Origin: JAJPJX01 sp964568355
GTDB lineage: Bacteria; Acidobacteriota; Terriglobia; Bryobacterales; Bryobacteraceae
Length of the DNA stretch: 12,065 bases
Assembly: GCA_964568355.1 (NCBI GenBank)
Contig: CAZMRK010000315.1
Location: forward strand, 1-12,065
Direction of reading: 5' to 3'
Positions 6,353-12,065 of the stretch are shown one piece after another. How positions within the stretch are numbered: position 1 is the stretch's first letter; each line of letters opens with the position of its first letter. The position numbers and the translations under genes were made by a program. The notes under the pieces are model-generated. The model did not search any database, was not told the DNA's origin, and saw nothing but the letters and a program-made list of their open reading frames with translations.

Positions 6353-6385
6353 ACCGAGTCGATGCCCCTCGACGTCTCATTCGGT
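6353..6385. other. Bulged stem-loop
   Basis: ACCGA+GTCGA (6353-6362) pairs with TCGAC (6369-6373) and, after a seven-base bulge, with TCGGT (6381-6385). The apical loop is six bases. It follows the nested structure at 6259-6319. Confidence 0.35.
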
Positions 6386-6535
6386 GCACACGAGTAACTT
6401 CCGATCTTATCCAAAGCTTCTAACTACGGTAAAGTTGCGAAATCACACACTGGCATCTTAGCTGCTCGGGCTATCTCCGGAAATCGCCGAGTTAAGTCTT
6501 CGTGAGAGCGCCGCGTCCGCTTTTCCAAGAAGTTA

Positions 6536-6574
6536 CCGGCAGAAGCGTCTGCCATGCGCAGACGAGTAAGCCGG
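6536..6574. other. Imperfect 39-base dyad with 7-bp core stem
   Basis: CCGGC (6536-6540) pairs with GCCGG (6570-6574), and inside it CGTCTGC (6546-6552) pairs with GCAGACG (6558-6564) around a five-base loop. A symmetric 5 x 5 internal loop separates the stems. The shape resembles REP-like elements or a regulator dyad; only one copy is seen in this window. It lies 112 bases upstream of the ATG at 6687. Confidence 0.45.
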
Positions 6575-6686
6575 AGAGTGTGTCAAATTGCCTCTTGGAT
6601 TGCGAAACTTTTGCAATGGCTCGCCTCACTATAGAAAGTTAACGGGAATATTCTCGGCCACAAACCTGGCTTTCGCACCGGCATCT

Positions 6687-6896
6687 ATGGACCTGTATCG
6701 GATCATTCGGGAATTGGAGGAGCAGCGCCTGCGCTTGGATCGGGCGATCGCCGTCCTCGATGAGCTCTATCTCCCGGAGGGCAAAACCAGCGCTCAGGAA
6801 AAGAGACCCGGGCGCAGATACATGGGCGCGGAGGAGCGCAAGCGCGTCTCCGCGCGTATGCGTGAATATTGGGCGCAGCGGCGAAAGCGAACCTGA
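6687..6896 (+). CDS. Small coiled-coil/basic protein of unknown function
   Basis: A 69-residue protein. Residues 1-27 are a heptad-like, charged helix (RELEEQRLRLDRAIAVLDEL). Residues 45-69 are very basic and hold GRRYMGAEERKRVSARMREY followed by WAQRRK. This C-terminal pattern (small residue, EER/EAR, S/A-R-M/Q, then W-A-x-R-R/K) recalls short basic motifs in small bacterial proteins and NUMOD-like DNA-binding segments, from memory only. A nucleic-acid-binding dimer is a reasonable guess. The ATG at 6687 is chosen because the conserved-looking helix starts there; an in-frame ATG at 6588 would add 33 residues with no such character. No clear ribosome site is seen. The next gene starts six bases after its TGA, so the two are almost surely cotranscribed. 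Confidence 0.65.
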   Translation: MDLYRIIRELEEQRLRLDRAIAVLDELYLPEGKTSAQEKRPGRRYMGAEERKRVSARMREYWAQRRKRT

Positions 6897-6902
6897 ACGC
6901 GC

Positions 6903-7331
6903 ATGACACCGCAACAGTGGGCGAAAGGAGATTTTCCGGACCGCCTGCTGTTTCAACGATGCCCGGAGTGTGGAGGCCGGGTCCTTCGCTCGCATCGCAA
7001 GCGCTGGGAAAGGCTATTCTGGGTGGCAGCCTTGCGCTGCCGCTCGTGCAGCCACCGCTTTCTCATCACTTCGCGAGCTTTGACCTTCTCCGCTGGCCCT
7101 TGGGTCAGGTGTCCGCGGTGCGGAACCACGGAGATCACCCGCATCCCGGAACCGGATCCGGTCGATCCGATGCACGCTCACTGGCTGAATTCCGTCCGGC
7201 GTCTCCTGCACGGCAAGCTCTATCATTGCCGCTACTGCCGGATTCAGTTTTATGACCTGCGAAAGCGCAGCCCCCAACGTGCCGGTACGGCGCCAGGCGA
7301 TCGCTCCGCCGCGCCCGGCGCCCCTTCCTGA
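6903..7331 (+). CDS. Double zinc-ribbon protein of unknown function
   Basis: A 142-residue protein with two successive four-cysteine zinc ribbons: C20/C23 with C46/C49 (22 residues between knuckles), and C70/C73 with C109/C112 (35 between). Knuckle sequences are CPECGG, CRSCSHRF, CPRCGTTE and CRYCRIQFY. The second half resembles the single-ribbon protein encoded at 5693-5953, including the CRxC-R-x-x-F-Y ending. A hydrophobic-aromatic stretch (LFWVAAL, 38-44) precedes the second knuckle of ribbon one and is too short to cross a membrane. The tail after 122 is Pro/Ala/Arg-rich and probably disordered. It is cotranscribed with the small basic protein just upstream. Its TGA is five bases from the stop of the convergent PEBP gene. 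Nucleic-acid or protein binding is the usual role of such ribbons; the exact function is unknown. Confidence 0.75.
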   Translation: MTPQQWAKGDFPDRLLFQRCPECGGRVLRSHRKRWERLFWVAALRCRSCSHRFLITSRALTFSAGPWVRCPRCGTTEITRIPEPDPVDPMHAHWLNSVRRLLHGKLYHCRYCRIQFYDLRKRSPQRAGTAPGDRSAAPGAPS

Positions 7332-7336
7332 AACGC

Positions 7337-7795
7337 TTATTTACGCCTATAAAGGCCCAGGTAATGCGCTTCCGCCAGGATATGGCCCCGCAGCGCCTGG
7401 TCCAGTTCCGCTCGCGCCGCTCCATCCGGCAGGCCCAGCGTCGGTACATCCACCGCGTAGAGCTTAAAAGAATAGCGATGGGTTCCGTGCCCGCGCGGCG
7501 GACACGGCCCGCCGTATCCCGGCCGCCCAAAGTCGTTCTTCCCGCTCTTTCCCAGCTTGCCCGGCCGCAGACCCTGCGCCAGGGCATGCACGGAGGCAGG
7601 CAGGTCGTAAAGCAGCCAGTGGTTCCAGGTGCCCGAAGGAGCATCCGGATCGTCCATGATGAGCGTGAAGCTCCTGGTGTCCACCGGCGCCCCGCTCCAT
7701 TCGAGCGATGGCGGAACATCCGCGCCGTCGCAGGTGTGCAGTTCGGGAATGGTGCCGCCTTCCGGGAACGCGCTGCTGATCAGTTGAAAAGCCAT
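7337..7795 (-). CDS. YbhB/YbcL-type PEBP (Raf-kinase-inhibitor-like) protein
   Basis: A 152-residue phosphatidylethanolamine-binding-protein family member, the normal length for the bacterial YbhB group. The two family motifs that build the anion-binding pocket are present: DDPDAP (48-53) with H59 in the following TWNHW, and GPCPPRGHGTHRY (96-108). No signal peptide is seen, so it is likely cytosolic. The biochemical role of bacterial PEBPs is largely unknown. The ATG at 7795 lies 36 bases after the stop of the GH116 gene, so it may be the last gene of that minus-strand cluster. It ends in a normal family C-terminus (LGLYRRK) at a TAA, which shows that TAA serves as a genuine stop in this genome. 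Confidence 0.92.
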   Translation of the reverse strand: MAFQLISSAFPEGGTIPELHTCDGADVPPSLEWSGAPVDTRSFTLIMDDPDAPSGTWNHWLLYDLPASVHALAQGLRPGKLGKSGKNDFGRPGYGGPCPPRGHGTHRYSFKLYAVDVPTLGLPDGAARAELDQALRGHILAEAHYLGLYRRK

Positions 7796-7831
7796 AGTTC
7801 TGTCACTTACCCCGTCTCCCCGCGCTGTCTT

Positions 7832-10438
7832 CTACGCCAAAGTCAGTTGTAACTTCTCCCCGGCCGGCAGCTTCACAGCCTCCGCGAAACGAATCGTGGC
7901 CTCTCCTGCCGACACCGTCACGTTGCCCCGGACGGAAGCCGAAAGCGTCGCGGCCTGCTTCCCGAAGGGCAGCCGCAGTACCGCCAGCTCCAGTCCCCCG
8001 CCCTCCACTTCCAGGTGGGCGGTCAATCTGCCGGTAGCCGATTGCTGCGAATAGCTGCCCCAGGAGGTGCCCGTCGAAAACAGGCAGCGGAACCGCGCCG
8101 GGGAAACGCGCGGGTGAAATCGCAATTCCCTTGCCGGAGCAGACCAGGCAAAGCCGGAAAGAGCCGTCAGCACCGACCAGCTCGACATGGCCCGCGCATA
8201 GTGATGCCCGCACTCCACCTCGTTCCATGGATTCCGGCGGCTGCCGTCATAGCGATTGCGAACCGCGTCCACCACGTTCAGCCCTTCCTTGACCCGGCCC
8301 TCATAAATCAGATGAGCCGCCACCTGGTACTCGATTCCGGTCCAGACCTCGTCCGAGTACACAAACGGTAGCGCCGGCCGCTTGCCCTTGGGCCAGCTAC
8401 ACAGCAGCAGCCCCTTTTCATCGTCCAAAGCATAAAGCCGCTGGGCGTTCGGAAGCGTCTCGAACTCCTCGCGGAAGTTGTAGCGGTAGATCGAATCGAG
8501 CGCCTTTTGAATATGCTCGTGCGGCAACAGCTTGCCCAGGTCCACCACCTCGGCAAACCACTGGCCCAGCAACTGATCGGAAAGGCAGCCCTCCCCGTAT
8601 TGATACTTTGCGGCCTTGGGCTGCGACTCGTCCACTTTCTGAACGTAGTATTCCCCGTTCCACAGCGCCTGGTCCAGCTTCGCCGCGCCCTGGCGATACA
8701 GAGCCTGGTATTGCTCCGCGGCCGCCTGGTCTCCCAGGTGCACCGCCATCCTGGATGCCGCCAGCAACGCGCCCAGGTAGAGCGTGCCCATCATGGAATT
8801 CGGTCCGTAGAACTCGATGTCGTAGGTGTTGTGCTGCTCGCCTTCCATCACCCCGTCGCGATCCGAGTCCCATCGCACCCAGGTATACTCCACGGCGCGC
8901 TTGACCTCCGGCCATAGCTTACGCAGCCATGCATCGCCGGCTCCCAACCGCCATTCGCGATACACTTTCATGACGCAGCCCATCTGTCCGTCGGCGGCCG
9001 GATGCACGTTGTTGCCTCCCTGGCGCAGGGGCACCGGTGTGCGGAAGCTCATGCTCCCGTCCGCGCGCATATTCACCAGAAAATCGATCTCGCGCATGCT
9101 GCGTTCCACCGCGGGGTATAGGTGGGCCATCGCCTGCTCATAGTTGTAGACGTGCGTGCAATTCATCGGACAGCAGCCGCCGTGATCGTTACAGCCTTCG
9201 AAGGCCAGCGTCTTCCGTCCTTCCAGGACCATCACCGTGTTGGTCCGCAGAATCGATGCCTGGCTGGAGACCGCGTCCAGTACCGCCGCCGGCAGCGTGG
9301 AAGCGAACAGCGTATCCCGGTACCGCAGCGAACGGGCACGCAGAGAGTCCAGGTGCGAGAGCGTATAGGCTGCCGGCTCCCAGGCCGAAGGCCAGCGGGT
9401 GCCGTACTCGTTCTTCAGCGGCTTTCCCTTCTGCTCCAGCTCACTACTCCAGTAGTTTTCCGTATTCGGAAAATGCCAGGCCAGCACTTGTACCACCTGG
9501 TGAGACTCGCCTGGGGCCAGTGAAAAATGCGATGCCAGGGTGGCATATTCGGTGAAACCCTCGGCGGAAGGCTGGGAGGGAGCCCCCGGAAACCGTCCCT
9601 GGCTCAGAAACTCGTCCCACCATTTCTGAAAATCGTCCCACCAGGGTCCGTGATCCCACTCCAGGCGATAAGACGTCTCGGCCGCCGAGGTCAGCAGTGC
9701 CAGCGACCCGTACCGCGTCGAGTCCGATCCGTATTTCCGCGTCGAAAGCAGGAGCCCGCGCTGCCCGCCTTCGGTCTTGAACTCGTTGAGATTCTGGCCA
9801 AAAAATGCGGCGCGGCGGCTCCCCAGGCGCGAGACGCCATCGTAGCCGCCCGGATTCATGAGAGAAAACGCCAGAGCCGCGTCGATCCGCTCCTTGGCCC
9901 TGGACCGGATGCGGTAGGTCAGGACCGCCACCGGCAGGCTCGAATCCTCCACCTCCAGCGGGATCATCGGATTGAACGCCTCGAGCGATACCTCTACCGG
10001 CAGGCGCGTATCCCGGAACTCGATGGTTGCGAATGGATACGCCCCCGTGAAGGTGGCCTCCTGAAAATGCGGCAGCCCGATCGCCGTCTCTCGCGGCACG
10101 CCCGACCCGCCGGAAAACGGAGGCAGCGGGATGCGCTCCAGCACCCGGATGCGCGGCTTTGCCAGTCCACCGCCTGCCAGGCGTAGCGCGGCAAACGTGA
10201 ACGGCAGAACGCCTCCCTTATTCGGCCGGTTGAAGATCTCCCAGTCCCGGAGATTGCCATAACCGCCCAAAGCGACGGTGCCGGTCCCGATGCCGCCCAG
10301 CGGAAAAGCGATCTCTCGCAGCGCTTCGCCGGTGAACAGCCGGCCTGCGGCGGCGCGCGCCGCCGGCGGGCCTGTCTGGCCGGGCGCGGCGGCTACGGCA
10401 ACAGACCCGGCGATCAGGTGACGCCTGCTGATTTTCAT
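7832..10438 (-). CDS. Tat-exported GH116-family glycosidase (GBA2-like, beta-glucosidase/glucosylceramidase type)
   Basis: An 868-residue exported enzyme. It begins with a twin-arginine signal (KISRRHLIAGSVAVAAA; R5-R6), with a likely AxA cleavage near residue 30. The N-terminal GH116 beta domain runs roughly 38-360 (IAFPLGGIGTGTVALGGYGN and NLRDWEIFNRPNKG are typical), followed by the (alpha/alpha)6 catalytic domain to about 770 and a C-terminal beta tail. By comparison with characterised GH116 enzymes, E542 (in NTYDIEFYGPNS) is the nucleophile and D696 (in YSDEVWTG) the acid/base; the 154-residue spacing agrees with the family. LSDQLLGQW (619-627) and NEVECGHHY (739-747) are further active-site blocks. 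A Cys/His cluster, C416, C422, C423, C427 and H429, lies in GCNDHGGCCPMNCTHVYNYE. Substrate is likely a beta-linked glucoside or xyloside. Its ATG overlaps the stop of the GTPase gene (ATGA). Confidence 0.93.
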   Translation of the reverse strand: MKISRRHLIAGSVAVAAAPGQTGPPAARAAAGRLFTGEALREIAFPLGGIGTGTVALGGYGNLRDWEIFNRPNKGGVLPFTFAALRLAGGGLAKPRIRVLERIPLPPFSGGSGVPRETAIGLPHFQEATFTGAYPFATIEFRDTRLPVEVSLEAFNPMIPLEVEDSSLPVAVLTYRIRSRAKERIDAALAFSLMNPGGYDGVSRLGSRRAAFFGQNLNEFKTEGGQRGLLLSTRKYGSDSTRYGSLALLTSAAETSYRLEWDHGPWWDDFQKWWDEFLSQGRFPGAPSQPSAEGFTEYATLASHFSLAPGESHQVVQVLAWHFPNTENYWSSELEQKGKPLKNEYGTRWPSAWEPAAYTLSHLDSLRARSLRYRDTLFASTLPAAVLDAVSSQASILRTNTVMVLEGRKTLAFEGCNDHGGCCPMNCTHVYNYEQAMAHLYPAVERSMREIDFLVNMRADGSMSFRTPVPLRQGGNNVHPAADGQMGCVMKVYREWRLGAGDAWLRKLWPEVKRAVEYTWVRWDSDRDGVMEGEQHNTYDIEFYGPNSMMGTLYLGALLAASRMAVHLGDQAAAEQYQALYRQGAAKLDQALWNGEYYVQKVDESQPKAAKYQYGEGCLSDQLLGQWFAEVVDLGKLLPHEHIQKALDSIYRYNFREEFETLPNAQRLYALDDEKGLLLCSWPKGKRPALPFVYSDEVWTGIEYQVAAHLIYEGRVKEGLNVVDAVRNRYDGSRRNPWNEVECGHHYARAMSSWSVLTALSGFAWSAPARELRFHPRVSPARFRCLFSTGTSWGSYSQQSATGRLTAHLEVEGGGLELAVLRLPFGKQAATLSASVRGNVTVSAGEATIRFAEAVKLPAGEKLQLTLA

Positions 10439-11460
10439 AGAACTTCGCTAAAACGATACTCCGGCTCGGGCGGCGACGGGCGGAACGCCTGCCTGTGCCG
10501 CACCTGCCACTTTCCTGGCACCCGCGCCACGGCGCCGTCCAGAATCGTTTCCAAAGCCTCCGGCCGGCCTTCCGCCCGCAGATTCACCAGCAGCCTGTGC
10601 CGCACCGCCGGAGCCGCATCCAGCGCGCCTTCCACCGCGGGCGCGTCGCCGTTGCGGCAGATGCCCGCCTTCAAGTGTCCCGTCGGAGCTTCCACAAAGA
10701 CCTTCAGGTGCGCGATGGAAATCCCGCTGCCGGTCAGCGCCCGGTCGAGATGATCGAGTAGCGGCCCCGCCACCGCCGCCGGAGTCAACGGCCGTCGCAG
10801 CGCCACCTCTGCCTCCCAGTTGAGCCAGCCGAGCGCCGCCTCGGCGGCGGCATAGCGCTGGTAATCGATCTCCAGCAGCCTGGCGCCCGCCGGAATCGCG
10901 CTGGCCAGCACATCGTTCAGCCATTCCCCCACGCCGCGGCCCGTGTGCGCGCTCAGCGCTCCCGGGATCTCCGGGTAGAGATCGCCCTTGGTATAGCGCA
11001 CCAGGTCCGCTTCCGCGATCTGCTTCCGAAACAGATACGTTACATCGGAATCGGGCCGGTCGCGCAGATCGCGCTCTCGCGCGGGATCCACCAGCACGGT
11101 CAGCGGCGCCAGCCGGAACCGGTCTCCGTAGAACCGCTTCATCGGTTGGAGAATGGTGGCCGAAAGGTCCGTGCAACTGCCCACCGGCTCCGCCAGGATC
11201 ACCTCCGGGTCGCTTGCGAGCAGCCGCTCGGCAGAGCGCAGAAACTCGGAGAACCGGCAGCAGAAACACCCGCCGGCGATCTCTTCGGTGGGGAACCCGG
11301 CCGCTTCGATCAAATGCGTATCCACCAGTTCCCCGCCCTGGTCGTTCGTGATGAGAGCTACGCGCCGCCCGGACTCGCGTAGAAGGGTTGCCGCGGCCAA
11401 CAGCAGGGTGGTCTTTCCGGCGCCGAGAAAGCCGCCTGCCAGAACCAGAGTCGGGGGCAT
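10435..11460 (-). CDS. G3E-family (CobW/COG0523) P-loop GTPase, putative metallochaperone
   Basis: A 341-residue cytosolic GTPase. Walker A is GFLGAGKTT (10-18). The CxCC metal-binding motif of the family is C65-F-C67-C68 (GGCFCC), the EPVG block at 91-94 fits the region after the G3 element, and TKGD (157-160) replaces the usual NKxD guanine-specificity motif. The C-terminal part lacks the His-rich stretch found in many zinc- or cobalt-handling CobW proteins. Family members insert or deliver metals (zinc, cobalt, iron, nickel) to client enzymes; the client here is not known. It starts 16 bases after the methyltransferase stop and ends in an ATGA overlap with the GH116 gene. A clear Shine-Dalgarno site is not visible. 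The coupling points to a joint job with the glycosidase, but this is inference. Confidence 0.9.
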   Translation of the reverse strand: MPPTLVLAGGFLGAGKTTLLLAAATLLRESGRRVALITNDQGGELVDTHLIEAAGFPTEEIAGGCFCCRFSEFLRSAERLLASDPEVILAEPVGSCTDLSATILQPMKRFYGDRFRLAPLTVLVDPARERDLRDRPDSDVTYLFRKQIAEADLVRYTKGDLYPEIPGALSAHTGRGVGEWLNDVLASAIPAGARLLEIDYQRYAAAEAALGWLNWEAEVALRRPLTPAAVAGPLLDHLDRALTGSGISIAHLKVFVEAPTGHLKAGICRNGDAPAVEGALDAAPAVRHRLLVNLRAEGRPEALETILDGAVARVPGKWQVRHRQAFRPSPPEPEYRFSEVL

Positions 11461-11476
11461 TTAGAGATGTTAACAC

Positions 11477-12065
11477 TCAGGCGGATGGCGCGGTCATCCT
11501 TCCTACTAAAATCAATGACAATCCGCGGCCCGGCAGAATGCCATCCACCCGGCGCAGCAGCCAGACCGTCTTGTCGAACAGTTTGAGGGTCAGCTTGTTG
11601 ATCGAACTCCGCCCCAGCAGACGGCTGTAGATCCGCCACGGCGTCGCCCCCGATTTATTGAAATCGCAGACCGTCTCGATGCGGAATCCCTGGCCTTCCA
11701 GCAGCTTCACCGCTTCCTGCCGGGCGAAGCGGCGCTTATGGCCCATGCTGCGGTCGAGCGAGCCGTAAAGTGAGGGATTCTGCGGCACCAGCACGATCAG
11801 CGTCCCGCCAGGCTTGAGCGTCGAGCGCAGCAACCGCACCGTCTCGGCCGGATCGTCCAAATATTCGAGCACGTTCAGGCACAGCACCGTGTCGAACTGC
11901 CCTTCGAGCGGCGTGAAATCGGACGCCGCCGCCGGGTCGATCTTTCGCACGCTCACGTTGGGAGTCCGCAGAAAGCGGTTGTTGAGTGCGTGCAGGTGCA
12001 GCGGATCTTTCTCCCCGGCCACATACCGCAAGCGCCGCGACATCAAACGTCCGGACAGGTTGCCG
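11477..12065 (-). CDS. Class I SAM-dependent methyltransferase, N-terminus outside window
   Basis: At least 196 codons of a Rossmann-fold methyltransferase are visible; the frame is open to the window edge. The first visible residues, GNLSGRLMSRR, look like the end of motif I (usually E-x-G-x-G-x-G-N), so an ATG at 12043 or TTG at 12046 would cut off the SAM-binding loop and should not be taken as the start. Later motifs are FDTVLCLNVLEYLDDP (motif II/III region) and LKPGGTLIVLVPQ. The following GSLDRSMGHKRRF segment is common in methyltransferases linked to glycosyltransferases and surface polysaccharide synthesis, some of which are fused to a glycosyltransferase domain; the missing N-terminus could hold such a domain. 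It is the first visible gene of the minus-strand cluster that continues to the GTPase and GH116 genes. Confidence 0.88.
   Translation of the reverse strand, partial: GNLSGRLMSRRLRYVAGEKDPLHLHALNNRFLRTPNVSVRKIDPAAASDFTPLEGQFDTVLCLNVLEYLDDPAETVRLLRSTLKPGGTLIVLVPQNPSLYGSLDRSMGHKRRFARQEAVKLLEGQGFRIETVCDFNKSGATPWRIYSRLLGRSSINKLTLKLFDKTVWLLRRVDGILPGRGLSLILVGRMTAPSA

Larger units (their letters stand above)
5954..6686. other. Stem-loop-rich non-coding interval between two zinc-ribbon units
   Basis: This 733-base interval shows no credible coding frame. The A/T content is visibly higher than in the genes, and stop codons are frequent in all frames. Several perfect stem-loops, listed individually, are spread through 6065-6574. 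I recognise no tmRNA, RNase P, 6S, SRP or known riboswitch core in either direction. It should contain the promoter of the plus-strand unit at 6687 and that of the minus-strand gene at 5953, but I found no convincing -35/-10 pair for either. Confidence 0.6.

Noticed and set aside
7135..7719. 194-codon minus-strand frame across PEBP and the double zinc-ribbon gene
   Set aside because: It overlaps two recognisable genes in the wrong frame or strand and matches no family.
8507..10186. Several plus-strand frames (such as 8507-8917, 9037-9555 and 9527-10186) inside the GH116 gene
   Set aside because: All are antisense shadows with no motif; the GH116 frame has continuous family homology across them.
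10448..11476. 342-codon minus-strand frame over the GTPase gene
   Set aside because: It is a shifted-frame shadow of the GTPase, rich in Gly/Arg/Ala, without motifs.

Overview
The window looks like a piece of a GC-rich soil-type bacterial chromosome, most probably Acidobacteriota of the Solibacter/Bryobacter kind. This is an inference from gene style, not from a marker gene: there is a Tat-exported GH116 glycosidase, a VOC protein with a short N-terminal hydrophobic leader, a soluble HisKA_3/NarL two-component pair, and small Cys-rich proteins. No rRNA, tRNA, CRISPR, transposase or phage gene was seen.

Left part (1-3527). A 5'-truncated zinc-type MDR dehydrogenase runs on the plus strand into a two-domain VOC protein with an ATGA overlap. 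Convergent to it is a minus-strand aguB-aguA pair (N-carbamoylputrescine amidase and agmatine deiminase; agmatine to putrescine). The pair is coupled by a TGATG overlap, but aguB carries an in-frame TAA directly after the catalytic CWDQW motif.

Middle part (3528-7331). A 679-base non-coding interval holds two adjacent 12-bp palindromes, an 11-bp inverted repeat, a good sigma70-like promoter (TTGACA-N17-TACTCT) and several stem-loops. It leads into a soluble NarL-type histidine kinase that also has an in-frame TAA (just before the H-box), followed by an intact NarL-type response regulator. Then comes a small zinc-ribbon protein on the minus strand, a 733-base non-coding interval rich in stem-loops, and a two-gene plus-strand unit: a 69-residue coiled-coil/basic protein and a 142-residue double zinc-ribbon protein related to the single-ribbon one. 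This middle block is the least explained part of the window.

Right part (7337-12065). A compact minus-strand cluster reads, in transcription order, SAM methyltransferase (truncated by the window edge), G3E/CobW-family GTPase, Tat-exported GH116 glycosidase and a YbhB-type PEBP protein. The GTPase and the glycosidase overlap by ATGA, so they are likely translated together. One untested idea is that the GTPase helps metallate or mature the glycosidase before Tat export.

The two in-frame TAA codons in otherwise well-conserved genes are the oddest direct observation. Sequencing error, recent gene decay and stop readthrough are all open; the sequence alone does not decide between them.
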